A DNA stretch of 6,818 bases from Flavisolibacter sp. (GTDB lineage Bacteria > Bacteroidota > Bacteroidia > Chitinophagales > Chitinophagaceae), in contig JAICTW010000141.1 in assembly GCA_025936195.1 (NCBI GenBank), forward strand, positions 1-6,818, written 5' to 3'. The notes beneath the pieces are model-generated. The model was not told where the DNA came from, did not search any database, and was given only the letters and a program-made list of their open reading frames with translations. The position numbers and the translations under genes are program-made. Below, one piece after another: positions 1 to 5,619 of this stretch (its first letter is position 1; each line of letters starts with the position of its first letter).

Positions 1-77
1 ATACATACAAATTTGTTTCGTTTACATGAACAAAAATTAAGACAAATGAAAGAAAGTAAAATGAAAATTCTAGTCAT
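1..77 (-). CDS. N-terminus of a putative lipoprotein, cut by the left window edge
   Basis: An open frame starts at an ATG read on the minus strand (plus-strand cat at 75-77) and stays open to the window edge, giving 25 codons. The visible peptide begins MTRIFILLSFICLNFCSCKR: a basic residue, a hydrophobic run of about 13 residues, then a Cys-Ser-Cys followed by Lys-Arg. This resembles a Bacteroidota lipoprotein signal peptide, although the residues before the cysteine (F-C-S) fit the lipobox only loosely. It lies just beyond the hairpin that ends the peptide gene at 180-467, so it would be a separate transcription unit in the same direction. Nothing can be said about its function. A chance hydrophobic frame in AT-rich DNA is the alternative. 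Confidence 0.4.
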   Translation of the reverse strand, partial: MTRIFILLSFICLNFCSCKRNKFVC

Positions 78-103
78 TACATCAAATTGATAAATTGAGA
101 AGA

Positions 104-130
104 TAGGATGAGAAAAACTTTCTCATCCTA
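104..130 (-). terminator. Perfect 12-bp stem-loop terminator candidate
   Basis: TAGGATGAGAAA (104-115) and its exact complement TTTCTCATCCTA (119-130) enclose a 3-base loop. It lies 50 bases past the stop codon of the double-glycine peptide gene, in the right place to end that unit. The inner stem is A/T-only and there is no strong U tract after the hairpin on the minus strand, so termination efficiency is uncertain. Confidence 0.65.
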
Positions 131-179
131 ATTGCTATAATTGCCGATTTAATAGTTCGTAATTCAAAGAAACAAGGAA

Positions 180-467
180 CTAAAGGTAAGATGGGGCGCC
201 ACAACGGCTCACTCCACCATTTGATGATAATGCAACAGGGCCTGAAAAACTTGAAGTATGACAAAACGGTGTACTTACGACAGAGTAAATGGGACCAAGC
301 GAGTCATATCCGCTTGCAAATGAAATTATATTTGTGTCACAACTACCAGTTTCTGTATGCCATCCACCATTGGAGTCTTGGTAAGTCATTGAACATGATG
401 AACCACCCGAAATCATTTTTTGTTCATCCTTACTCAGGCATCTTCCTAAGCTTTCAAATTTTTTCAT
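180..467 (-). CDS. Double-glycine leader precursor peptide (bacteriocin/RiPP-like), four-cysteine mature region
   Basis: This is a 95-residue precursor. Residues 1-22 form a double-glycine leader: lysine-rich start, Leu11 at -12, the stretch LSKDEQKMISGG, Glu15 at -8, Ile19 at -4 and Gly21-Gly22 as the cleavage pair. Leaders of this kind are cut by the C39 peptidase domain of ABC exporters. The predicted mature part (73 residues) is rich in Ser, Gly, Thr and Tyr. It holds exactly four cysteines (25, 43, 69, 89), enough for two disulfides; Cys10 would be lost with the leader. The gene lies 120 bases downstream of, and in the same direction as, the VKOR/DsbA-like oxidase at 588-2192, and a strong hairpin follows it. 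This pairing suggests the oxidase forms its disulfides. No maturase of the radical-SAM, LanM or YcaO type and no C39 exporter is in the window. Activity (bacteriocin, signal or other) cannot be told from sequence. The core matches nothing I recognise. Confidence 0.85.
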   Translation of the reverse strand: MKKFESLGRCLSKDEQKMISGGSSCSMTYQDSNGGWHTETGSCDTNIISFASGYDSLGPIYSVVSTPFCHTSSFSGPVALSSNGGVSRCGAPSYL

Positions 468-520
468 CGTTTAAAGTTTATTTTTGATTTATAGCCCGGG
501 TTTCTGGCACCGGAGTTTTC

Positions 521-536
521 CCCGCATTACCTTGCG
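521..536 (-). other. Small GC-rich hairpin between oxidase and peptide genes
   Basis: CCGCA (521-525) pairs with TGCGG (532-536) around a 6-base loop, within a GC-rich islet (about 495-548) that contrasts with AT-rich flanks. It lies in the 120-base gap between the oxidase stop and the peptide start. It could set the relative expression or mRNA stability of the two genes, but with only 5 base pairs it is weak evidence. Confidence 0.3.
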
Positions 537-587
537 GACAGGTTTATTGCAACAAATCATTTGAATTCTGTACTAAACTTCGAGCTT

Positions 588-2192
588 CTATAGCAAATGT
601 TTTAGGTCTTCTATTCTATACATATCCGGCAATTGGCATCCATTTATAAAAAACGTTGGTGTAAAAAAGATGCCTGTTTCCTTACACCATTGATCCATTA
701 CCTCCAGTTTGATCGCTTGTTTTTGCAATTCACCATTCAACAAATACTTAGCGGCAAAAGCATCGTAATCTTTCTTATCTGCATTGTACCAGTCGCATAA
801 GGCTCTTTTTGTCAACTTACTCTCATTTCTTTCCGCCACTGCCATCAAATGCCTTACAGGTCTTGCCCGACTATCAGCTTCATCATTCGTAGCTGTAAAA
901 ATTATTTGCACCTTTACATCCTCATTGTTTTCTAAAATCTCTTCAATAATTGGATGTGCTTTAGCACAAGGTCCGCAATAAGGATTGCATACTTTAATAA
1001 TTGTGTTCTTTGCTTGTGGATTGCCCAATGTGATGCCTAACCCTTCAGGAGAAACCGTTACCTGTTTTTGTTTTGAAAGCAGTGCGTGAAAGATTTCTTT
1101 ATTGTACTTAAGTTTTGATAGTTCTTTTTTGTAACGCTTACCATTTTGTGCACTTAAGTAAATTTTCTTAGTTGCTATCCAGAAAAATACCGGAAGAAAA
1201 AATGAAGCAAGTAAAGGAATAAATTCACTCTTCGATATGCTGCCAATAACAGAATACTCTCTAAGACCAAAATAGCAAACAACAAATTCCAAAATTAAAA
1301 TTGCTTGAACCGATAGACATAAACGGCACCATTGCTTTGCGATGCGCCATTGATAAAAGACAGAGAATACGGTATAAGGAAGAGCCAGTAAATTCAGACA
1401 GCTTATTATAGACAGAGTTTGCAGTTGCCAATTTGCAGTTAGCAGTAAAAATAAAAAACTGCCGGCAAAATAAAAGAATCCAATTTCGCTCCAACTTATA
1501 AAATTGAAAAGCTTTGACTGTTTGGAACTTAATACAGCCGTGCAATTGGTGTGTTTGCCACCGGAACAAATCTGCTGAAGAACAGGATTGCTTTTATCAA
1601 TCTCAAACCAAAGTAATATACCGGTTACAAAACTGCCTGCAAATTTTAGCACCAATAATGAACTGGTAAAAACGTTCGACCATACAACGGAATACAACAC
1701 GATAAGCAGTAAACAGCCGGCGATTATCAGAGGTATTCGAAATGCATCTGTCAATTCCTTTCTCTTGCTATCCCTATAATCCTTTTCTCCCGATGCTTCG
1801 CTCTTTTCTGCAAGCAAAGCAATATTATCCCATTCCTTACTAAACTCCTCCCTGCTTTTCTGTTTTCGCTTTCCCTTCTCGTCAATATACTCAACCTTCC
1901 CATTCACATCGTTTACGAGTATAAAACTTCCGCCACCTGCTTTACTGTGAGCTATGAAAGGAACAGGCAATTCATCTATTTTATTTGCATCCACGTTTAA
2001 AGCAAGATTTTCCACCTTCCATTTGGAAAGATTGTCGCTGATACTATATAAGCTCGGATAATCAGGATGTTGCTCAAGCTCTTCAATAACAGTGGAAGCT
2101 GTTACAGGGACTTTTAAACTTTTAAGCAGTTGGTTGGTTACCTGCGTTGCATTGCTGTTTGTTTGCTTTTCAAGAAATTTCGACAGGTACAT
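588..2192 (-). CDS. Membrane thiol oxidase: degenerate C39-like domain + VKOR domain + DsbA/thioredoxin-like domain
   Basis: This 534-residue fusion probably makes disulfide bonds in exported protein. Residues 5-125 resemble a peptidase C39 fold (HPDYPSLYSISDNL at 42-55; PFIAH at 78-82, then a strand and VEYIDEKG), but the catalytic Cys is absent and the usual His before the FILV strand is Ser89, so it should not cut peptides. Residues 150-345 are the VKOR membrane domain: about five or six hydrophobic segments, loop cysteines Cys209 and Cys217, Ser235, and the quinone-linked WCRLC motif (Cys289/Cys292). Residues 375-534 are a DsbA-like thioredoxin domain with the CGPC active site (Cys406/Cys409), a preceding Cys402, and the cis-proline motif TPTFFING (Pro512). 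Electrons should pass from substrate thiols to CGPC, then to VKOR cysteines and quinone. The downstream partner is the four-cysteine double-glycine peptide. The start ATG fits the C39-like alignment. Confidence 0.92.
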   Translation of the reverse strand: MYLSKFLEKQTNSNATQVTNQLLKSLKVPVTASTVIEELEQHPDYPSLYSISDNLSKWKVENLALNVDANKIDELPVPFIAHSKAGGGSFILVNDVNGKVEYIDEKGKRKQKSREEFSKEWDNIALLAEKSEASGEKDYRDSKRKELTDAFRIPLIIAGCLLLIVLYSVVWSNVFTSSLLVLKFAGSFVTGILLWFEIDKSNPVLQQICSGGKHTNCTAVLSSKQSKLFNFISWSEIGFFYFAGSFLFLLLTANWQLQTLSIISCLNLLALPYTVFSVFYQWRIAKQWCRLCLSVQAILILEFVVCYFGLREYSVIGSISKSEFIPLLASFFLPVFFWIATKKIYLSAQNGKRYKKELSKLKYNKEIFHALLSKQKQVTVSPEGLGITLGNPQAKNTIIKVCNPYCGPCAKAHPIIEEILENNEDVKVQIIFTATNDEADSRARPVRHLMAVAERNESKLTKRALCDWYNADKKDYDAFAAKYLLNGELQKQAIKLEVMDQWCKETGIFFTPTFFINGCQLPDMYRIEDLKHLL

Positions 2193-2285
2193 AGTATAAA
2201 ATGTTTAAGTCGTTTTAATTGCTCCTTGCTCCAGAACTACAGTTGAAGAACCAAGATGCAAACCTGAATTGATTTCACCATGGGA

Positions 2286-2311
2286 AAAAACACAAAAATT
2301 TCTGTGTTTTT
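2286..2311. repeat. Inverted repeat upstream of the oxidase gene
   Basis: AAAAACACA (2286-2294) and TGTGTTTTT (2303-2311) are exact complements around an 8-base loop, about 95 bases upstream of the oxidase start. With A-rich and T-rich ends it could act as a bidirectional terminator or as a protein-binding site. Its low GC content makes a chance origin possible. Confidence 0.4.
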
Positions 2312-2440
2312 CACCAAAACTTTTAAATGAATTATTGAGATATTGGATGAAAATATTTGTAACCATAAAGAACCTAACAGAAGGAAGCTAACTATGTATT
2401 CCTGTTTCAATCTGGTTAATCAGGTGCATTGTGCAGATCA

Positions 2441-2470
2441 TTGAATAAGCAGTAAGTTCATTTATTTTTG
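2441..2470 (+). promoter_or_regulatory. Bacteroidota-type promoter candidate for the XRE gene
   Basis: TTG at 2441-2443 is followed after 19 bases by TATTTTTG at 2463-2470, matching the Bacteroidota primary-sigma pattern TTG-N19-TAnnTTTG. Transcription would start near 2476, leaving a leader of about 125 bases that contains both palindromes. In AT-rich DNA such matches also arise by chance. Confidence 0.45.
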
Positions 2471-2491
2471 GAAGTCATCAAAAAAATATAG

Positions 2492-2526
2492 GTTATAAAT
2501 TATAACTTGTGCTACGTATAAATACG
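2492..2526. promoter_or_regulatory. Two short palindromes, possible operator sites
   Basis: GTTATAA-A-TTATAAC (2492-2506) and CGTAT-AA-ATACG (2515-2526) are two exact palindromes 8 bases apart. They lie 75-110 bases upstream of the XRE start and just after the predicted transcription start. XRE-family regulators often bind such dyads to control themselves and divergent neighbours. The operator role is inferred. Confidence 0.35.
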
Positions 2527-2600
2527 CAAACGCTTAAATAGAGCCAACCATTTTCGAATGTATTTGCCTGCTTTATTACAAACTCGCTAAAACGCAACTT

Positions 2601-2815
2601 ATGATGCTATCAGGAGAAACTCTTCGTATGCTAAGAAATATCCGGGGACTAAAACAGGAAACATTGGCAAAGAAACTGGGCATCAGCCAGCCAGCCTATT
2701 CCAAACTGGAAAAACTGATCATATCAACAATGGGAAATTACATGAGATCATCAGTGCAATGGGTTTTTCTGTACAAGAACTTCAAACACTTTTAAAAAAT
2801 CTTCCCAGAAAATAA
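2601..2815 (+). pseudogene. Small XRE-family helix-turn-helix regulator, frameshifted in an A run
   Basis: The first 38 codons encode a clear HTH_3/XRE DNA-binding start: LRMLRNIRGLKQETLAKKLG, then ISQPAYSKLEK, covering the helix-turn-helix and the conserved S-x-LE-K after it. At the A5 run 2710-2714 the frame breaks. Read as written, it ends at 2795 with an unrelated tail. Adding one A restores TDHINNGKLHEI, then ISAMGFSVQELQTLL, and a stop at 2813-2815, giving a 71-residue protein that looks complete for this family. Either the gene is a recent pseudogene or the base call is wrong at the homopolymer. Start ATGATG at 2601 leaves the choice of first or second Met open. It is divergent from the oxidase gene and could once have regulated it, but that is only positional. 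Confidence 0.8.
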
Positions 2816-2894
2816 ATTAGCAATAGTAGCGCTTGGCATTTAATCGCATCCGCTTATTTCCATAAAAGTTTTCAATCCAGTATTTACATCTCTC

Positions 2895-3063
2895 TCACAC
2901 CAACACTTCCTATACCATCTTAAAACCCTCCTCTGCATTCATTCGCTCCCACAAAATTTTATAGATGGTTTCTGCTATGTGAATATCCGCGCCGATTTTT
3001 TTTATTGATATTGTAAATGCACTTGGAAGAATAATATCCTTCGGCCACCATGTTCATTTCTAA
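2895..3063 (-). pseudogene. gpsA: Decayed C-terminal remnant of glycerol-3-phosphate dehydrogenase (gpsA)
   Basis: Read on the minus strand from 3063, the translation begins LEMNMVAEGYYSSKCIYNIN, matching my memory of the helical tail of Bacteroidota GpsA (NAD(P)-dependent sn-glycerol-3-phosphate dehydrogenase, phospholipid precursor synthesis). At the 8-base homopolymer 2996-3003 the frame breaks. Removing one base gives IGADIHIAETIYKILWERMN, then AEEGFKMV. A TAG follows at 2910-2912 where Glu would fit, and the frame goes on as EVLV to a natural-looking TGA at 2895-2897. So the remnant is about the last 55 residues of a roughly 330-residue enzyme, with one frameshift, one nonsense codon and no N-terminal part. 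Its homology ends exactly at the left edge of the repeat at 3064. An intact copy presumably lies elsewhere, since the enzyme is usually needed. Confidence 0.75.
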
Positions 3064-3155
3064 TTACTCCTACAGCTAATGTTGGCGTCCCCGCCAACGT
3101 TGGTTTATTCATATCTTCTCTCGTTGGCGCGGATCCCCCTATGCAGGAGAGGCTA
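3064..3155 (+). repeat. Dispersed intergenic repeat, copy A
   Basis: Aligned without gaps to 5469-5538, positions 3064-3133 match at 57 of 70 bases by hand count, and weaker similarity continues to about 3155 (CTAT..AGGAGAG). Inside, GTTGGCG (3081-3087) pairs with CGCCAAC (3092-3098), CCAACGTTGG (3094-3103) is a palindrome, and GTTGGCG recurs at 3123-3129, so the central arm can pair either side. It lies between the gpsA remnant and the hydrolase gene end. It could be a REP-like element or a small non-autonomous mobile element. Confidence 0.7.
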
Positions 3156-3172
3156 TCAACAAAGGCTGCAGC

Positions 3173-3988
3173 TTATTTCCACCCATGGAAGGGTGTGGAG
3201 AAAAATTCGTCCACTTCCTTATTGAACACATCGGGATGCATCTTCAGCGTTCCATGGCCCGAATTGGGTAACACCCATAAATACGCTTGCGGAATATTTT
3301 TGTAGATGAGGGCCGTGTGCTCAATGGAAATCAAATCATGATCGCCACAAATAATAAGCGAAGGGCATTTAATAGTATGCAATTGTTCTAACGTCATATT
3401 CGGTTGGTCCCAGTCCAGCATAAACAGTTTCCAGGCATTCTTCTCCTGCTTTGTTTTCCAGGTTTTATTTCGGGATGCCTCGTACTCACGTTTTTCATCC
3501 TGCCACACTCCTTCTGCAAAGGCAGTGGAATCGGGTGTAATGTTGGCGCCTGTTGCCGCCAGTCTTATCACCTTGCGGGGATGCCGGATGGCAAGTAGCA
3601 GGGCGTTGATTCCCCCATCACTCCAGCCAAGTACATAAGCCGAATCAATGTGCAAAGTATCAAGCAAGGCAGCAAAATCATCCGCCATCATTTCAAAACT
3701 CAGCGAATCCTTTTCATCTTTCGACTTTCCCTGCGAGCGGCTGTCCACCGCAATCACCTTGTAGTTTTTGGCGAAATAGGGAATGGCTTTATCAAATGCT
3801 TTTATGGAACCGCCGTTGCCTTCAATCATCAATAAAGGCCTGCCGCTTCCATAAATTTCGCAGTACATCTTTATACCCCTGATGCTGTAATACTTTCCCG
3901 CCGCAGCATTGTTTCCGTAATCAATAGTTTGACAAAAGGCCGTACAAGCAAGGCATAGCAGTATAAAAAAACAAACAAACCATTTCAT
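3173..3988 (-). CDS. Exported alpha/beta-fold hydrolase
   Basis: This is a 271-residue protein with a Sec signal peptide (basic Lys2, hydrophobic residues 4-18, likely cut near Cys19-Gln20), so it acts in the periplasm or outside. The fold is alpha/beta hydrolase with a full catalytic triad: nucleophile Ser123 in GWSDGG (121-126), acid Asp218 in CGDHDLI (214-220), and His245 in NSGHG (242-246). The motif VDSRSQGKS (81-89) is the usual D-x-R-G-x-G-x-S region. The oxyanion segment reads EGNGG (56-60) in place of the common HGxxG. The cap between strands 6 and 7 (about 145-200) is short and charged. Length is normal for the family. Substrate is unknown; an esterase or lactonase is most likely. 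The neighbour at 4210-4782 has the same orientation but lies 221 bases upstream, so co-transcription is not clear. Confidence 0.9.
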   Translation of the reverse strand: MKWFVCFFILLCLACTAFCQTIDYGNNAAAGKYYSIRGIKMYCEIYGSGRPLLMIEGNGGSIKAFDKAIPYFAKNYKVIAVDSRSQGKSKDEKDSLSFEMMADDFAALLDTLHIDSAYVLGWSDGGINALLLAIRHPRKVIRLAATGANITPDSTAFAEGVWQDEKREYEASRNKTWKTKQEKNAWKLFMLDWDQPNMTLEQLHTIKCPSLIICGDHDLISIEHTALIYKNIPQAYLWVLPNSGHGTLKMHPDVFNKEVDEFFSTPFHGWK

Positions 3989-4203
3989 CGGGAATCAATT
4001 TAAAAGAAAAACAAACAACACCGTTTACTTTGACGATACTATAAAGTTAGAGTGCGAATCTTAAAACAAAATAGCGGGACTTTTCTTGTTTTTTGAAAGG
4101 TTTTCCTGGCCTGCTTAGCCTCAGTTACCAACTCACGAGAGCATGGGAAGGCAAAAATAACTTACCCTTATAACACTATAAAACATAACAATCTTTAGCT
4201 ATC

Positions 4204-4223
4204 AAGCTATCATTTAATAGCTT
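4204..4223 (-). terminator. Weak stem-loop at the end of the FG-GAP lipoprotein gene
   Basis: AAGCTAT (4204-4210) and ATAGCTT (4217-4223) are exact complements around 6 bases and span the stop codon. An overlapping TAGCT/AGCTA pair lies just beyond. No U tract follows on the minus strand, so this is at best a weak terminator or an mRNA 3'-end protector. Confidence 0.3.
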
Positions 4224-4782
4224 CTGATTTTATCATGGTAACAATATCTCCGTTTCCAATATACTTGCTATACCGCACCAAAACATGGCCTCTGTGTTTG
4301 GTATCCTTTTCAATAGGTTTTACCCCGCTTTCCATTTCATTACAATGAACAGGAAACGGTGGCACTAAGTATGTCCATCTGCTGTTTTGATACGTATAAA
4401 CAAAATAGCTTCTCCAGCAACCCTGGAACCAATCAGGCAGCAGTCCAATTTCGTCTCTGCCATCGCTGTTAAGGTCACCTACATTCGTAAGAGTTCCACC
4501 CATAACACTATCCAGCGCCACTCTTTTTAAATACTTGTTGGAAAACTCCAGGTAGCTTACACATTTATTGTTGGCACAACTCATGCTGTCGCCGGACAGT
4601 TTAGAGGGAACCATCCATGCATACTCCTGTTTGCCGTCACCGTCAAAATCGCCTCGAATGGCTGTAGAAGGAATTGCAGAGGCATCCTTTATAGCTAATT
4701 CTGATGGTTGACGACTAATATAGTTGCAGGAAAGGATGGTGTAAAGACAAGACAAAACGCTGCCTGTAAAAAACCATTTCAT
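4210..4782 (-). CDS. Lipoprotein with FG-GAP/VCBS-like calcium-loop repeats
   Basis: This is a 190-residue protein. Residues 1-19 form a lipoprotein leader (Lys2, hydrophobic 4-17, lipobox ILSC with Cys19), so it should be lipid-anchored in the outer or inner membrane facing the periplasm. Two loops of the FG-GAP/VCBS type are visible: GDFDGDGKQEYAW (44-56) and GDLNSDGRDEIGLLP (102-116). Both have the D-x-[DN]-x-D-G calcium-ligand spacing and are followed by strand residues; such loops cap blades of beta-propellers, but only two are present. Six cysteines occur (12, 19, 69, 74, 122, 147), so two disulfides beyond the lipid cysteine are possible. Proteins like this are common and uncharacterised in Bacteroidota. 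A promoter candidate sits just upstream. Function is unknown; binding or surface roles would be guesses. Confidence 0.85.
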   Translation of the reverse strand: MKWFFTGSVLSCLYTILSCNYISRQPSELAIKDASAIPSTAIRGDFDGDGKQEYAWMVPSKLSGDSMSCANNKCVSYLEFSNKYLKRVALDSVMGGTLTNVGDLNSDGRDEIGLLPDWFQGCWRSYFVYTYQNSRWTYLVPPFPVHCNEMESGVKPIEKDTKHRGHVLVRYSKYIGNGDIVTMIKSEAIK

Positions 4783-4800
4783 AAACTGAAATTGCTTTTA

Positions 4801-4832
4801 CAAAATTAAAAGGGGCAACTATTACCTTCCAA
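4801..4832 (-). promoter_or_regulatory. Bacteroidota-type promoter candidate for the FG-GAP lipoprotein
   Basis: On the minus strand, TTG (4832-4830) is followed after 21 bases by TAATTTTG (4808-4801), fitting TTG-N17..23-TAnnTTTG. Transcription would start near 4795, about a dozen bases before the ATG, giving a short leader. Confidence 0.45.
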
Positions 4833-4916
4833 ACTTTCTTGCTCTGACGCTCACAGCTGGTATCATGTGGAGCGAAGAACGCAGTTTGTTTTTTATTACA
4901 ACCTTCCCGGCTGTAA

Positions 4917-4930
4917 CAGATTAGAATCTG
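4917..4930. repeat. Short perfect palindrome downstream of the 4977-5270 ORF
   Basis: CAGATT-AG-AATCTG is an exact 14-base palindrome, preceded by a looser TTACA/TGTAA stem (about 4895-4916). Together they may mark the 3' end of the minus-strand ORF. The 2-base loop cannot form a good hairpin, so a protein-binding site or chance is as likely. Confidence 0.25.
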
Positions 4931-4976
4931 AATACATTAAACTACCGAAGTGAATTCCTTGTGAACATAAAATTCT

Positions 4977-5270
4977 TTACGAAAGCGATAGTCCCCACCG
5001 GAGCTTGTACGCTTGCTCTCCTTCTTTTATACAGGTGAATAAAAAAGAAGTAATAAAGGGTATTTTAAAATGACAGTTTTTGGATAAATTCAGGCCTATT
5101 GTACCGCTAACGTAGCTTTCTACAGATGAAGTTTCAACAGCTTTCCACGGTTGTGGCACTACTGTCTTACCAAAGCCAATATCATAAGGACGGCTTGCCA
5201 GTTTTTCTACCATGCTTTTAAGCAAGAGAGGTTTATCTGTTGATGCTGTAATGTGTAAAGCTTTTTTCAT
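4977..5270 (-). CDS. Unrecognised small protein (97 residues)
   Basis: I do not recognise this frame. It encodes 97 residues, starting MKKALHITAS with a charged, soluble-looking first half (KPLLLKSMVEKLASRPYDIG) and a second half with hydrophobic and Cys-containing stretches (KNCHFKIPFITSFLFTCIKE) ending in a basic-hydrophobic tail. There is no signal peptide, no cysteine motif of a known zinc site and no recognisable domain. A start at 5270 is favoured because AAAAAAG and the ATG lie directly beside a large inverted repeat (5271-5316) that would form the 5' leader, and because no upstream in-frame start is obvious. The tail could be a shifted or random extension of a once longer gene. Single small gene, no partner in the same operon. 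Confidence 0.45.
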   Translation of the reverse strand: MKKALHITASTDKPLLLKSMVEKLASRPYDIGFGKTVVPQPWKAVETSSVESYVSGTIGLNLSKNCHFKIPFITSFLFTCIKEGEQAYKLRWGLSLS

Positions 5271-5316
5271 ACCAACGGTTTTAATTAGCTGTTAGATATT
5301 GAAACGAACTGTTGGT
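5271..5316 (-). repeat. Inverted repeat abutting the start of the 4977-5270 ORF
   Basis: ACCAACGGTT (5271-5280) faces AACTGTTGGT (5307-5316): nine Watson-Crick pairs and one G-U pair with a 26-base loop. It begins one base upstream of the ATG, so in a transcript it would hold the ribosome-binding region in a stem. This may be translational control or an operator dyad. Confidence 0.4.
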
Positions 5317-5619
5317 AAAATATAACTACGTTAAAGAGAGAGAAACAGGTTGTTAAACTTTAGTACAACAACAGTGAAGACCTCCTGTGTACATGAAGCA
5401 ACTCTGCCGAATCTAACCGGAATAGTCTTGACTTGCAAACCCTAACACTATCAAAAAGAACATAAAACTTACGCCTGCGGCTAATGTTGGCACCCTTACC
5501 AACCTTGGTTTATTGGTGTCTTCTCTCATTGGCGCGGACGCCAGGGCTATAGGAGAGCTGTAGAAAAAAAGTTTACATTTAAGATGACTTAAATTATTTA
5601 AAACCAACAAACCAATTTT
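5317..5619. other. Intergenic stretch with one repeat copy
   Basis: Between the inverted repeat and the 5620 gene start I see no credible gene on either strand. The minus-strand frame across 5413-5724 overlaps the repeat and the real gene and lacks any motif. The only recognisable content is repeat copy B (5469-5560). No exact TAnnTTTG promoter match was found upstream of 5620. Confidence 0.5.
5469..5560 (+). repeat. Dispersed intergenic repeat, copy B
   Basis: This is the second copy of the element at 3064-3155, in the same orientation. GCTAATGTTGGC, TTGGTTTATT, TCTTCTCTC and TTGGCGCGGA are shared. The hairpin arms are kept as GTTGG (5486-5490) and CCAAC (5498-5502), but the inner pairs and the palindrome have diverged (CCAACCTTGG). 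It ends about 60 bases before the plus-strand gene at 5620. Confidence 0.7.

Larger units (their letters stand above)
2193..2600. other. 408-base divergent intergenic region
   Basis: This separates the start of the oxidase gene (minus strand) from the start of the XRE regulator remnant (plus strand), so promoters for both should lie here. I see no convincing coding frame on either strand. It holds an inverted repeat (2286-2311), one good plus-strand promoter candidate (2441-2470) and two short palindromes (2492-2526). I found no exact TAnnTTTG match on the minus strand for the oxidase. Confidence 0.6.

Noticed and set aside
479..486. TATTTTTG match to the promoter -7 element on the plus strand
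   Set aside because: No plus-strand gene follows it and no suitably spaced TTG was judged convincing.
191..487. Plus-strand frame of 98 codons antisense to the double-glycine peptide
   Set aside because: No motif, mirrors the real gene, no promoter or start signal; shadow frame.
489..560. Minus-strand mini-ORF of 23 codons (MICCNKPVRKVMRGKLRCQK...) between oxidase and peptide genes, cationic with three cysteines
   Set aside because: Too short to separate from chance, no leader or ribosome-binding site, overlaps a GC-rich hairpin islet; kept only as something to compare across relatives.
1261..1569. Minus-strand 102-codon frame inside the oxidase gene
   Set aside because: Lies wholly within the VKOR domain coding sequence in another frame and lacks domain features.
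784..1779. Plus-strand frames (784-981, 1588-1779) antisense to the oxidase
   Set aside because: Short antisense shadows of a well-supported gene.
3404..3835. Plus-strand frames antisense to the alpha/beta hydrolase
   Set aside because: The minus-strand frame has signal peptide and complete triad; the antisense frames have nothing recognisable.
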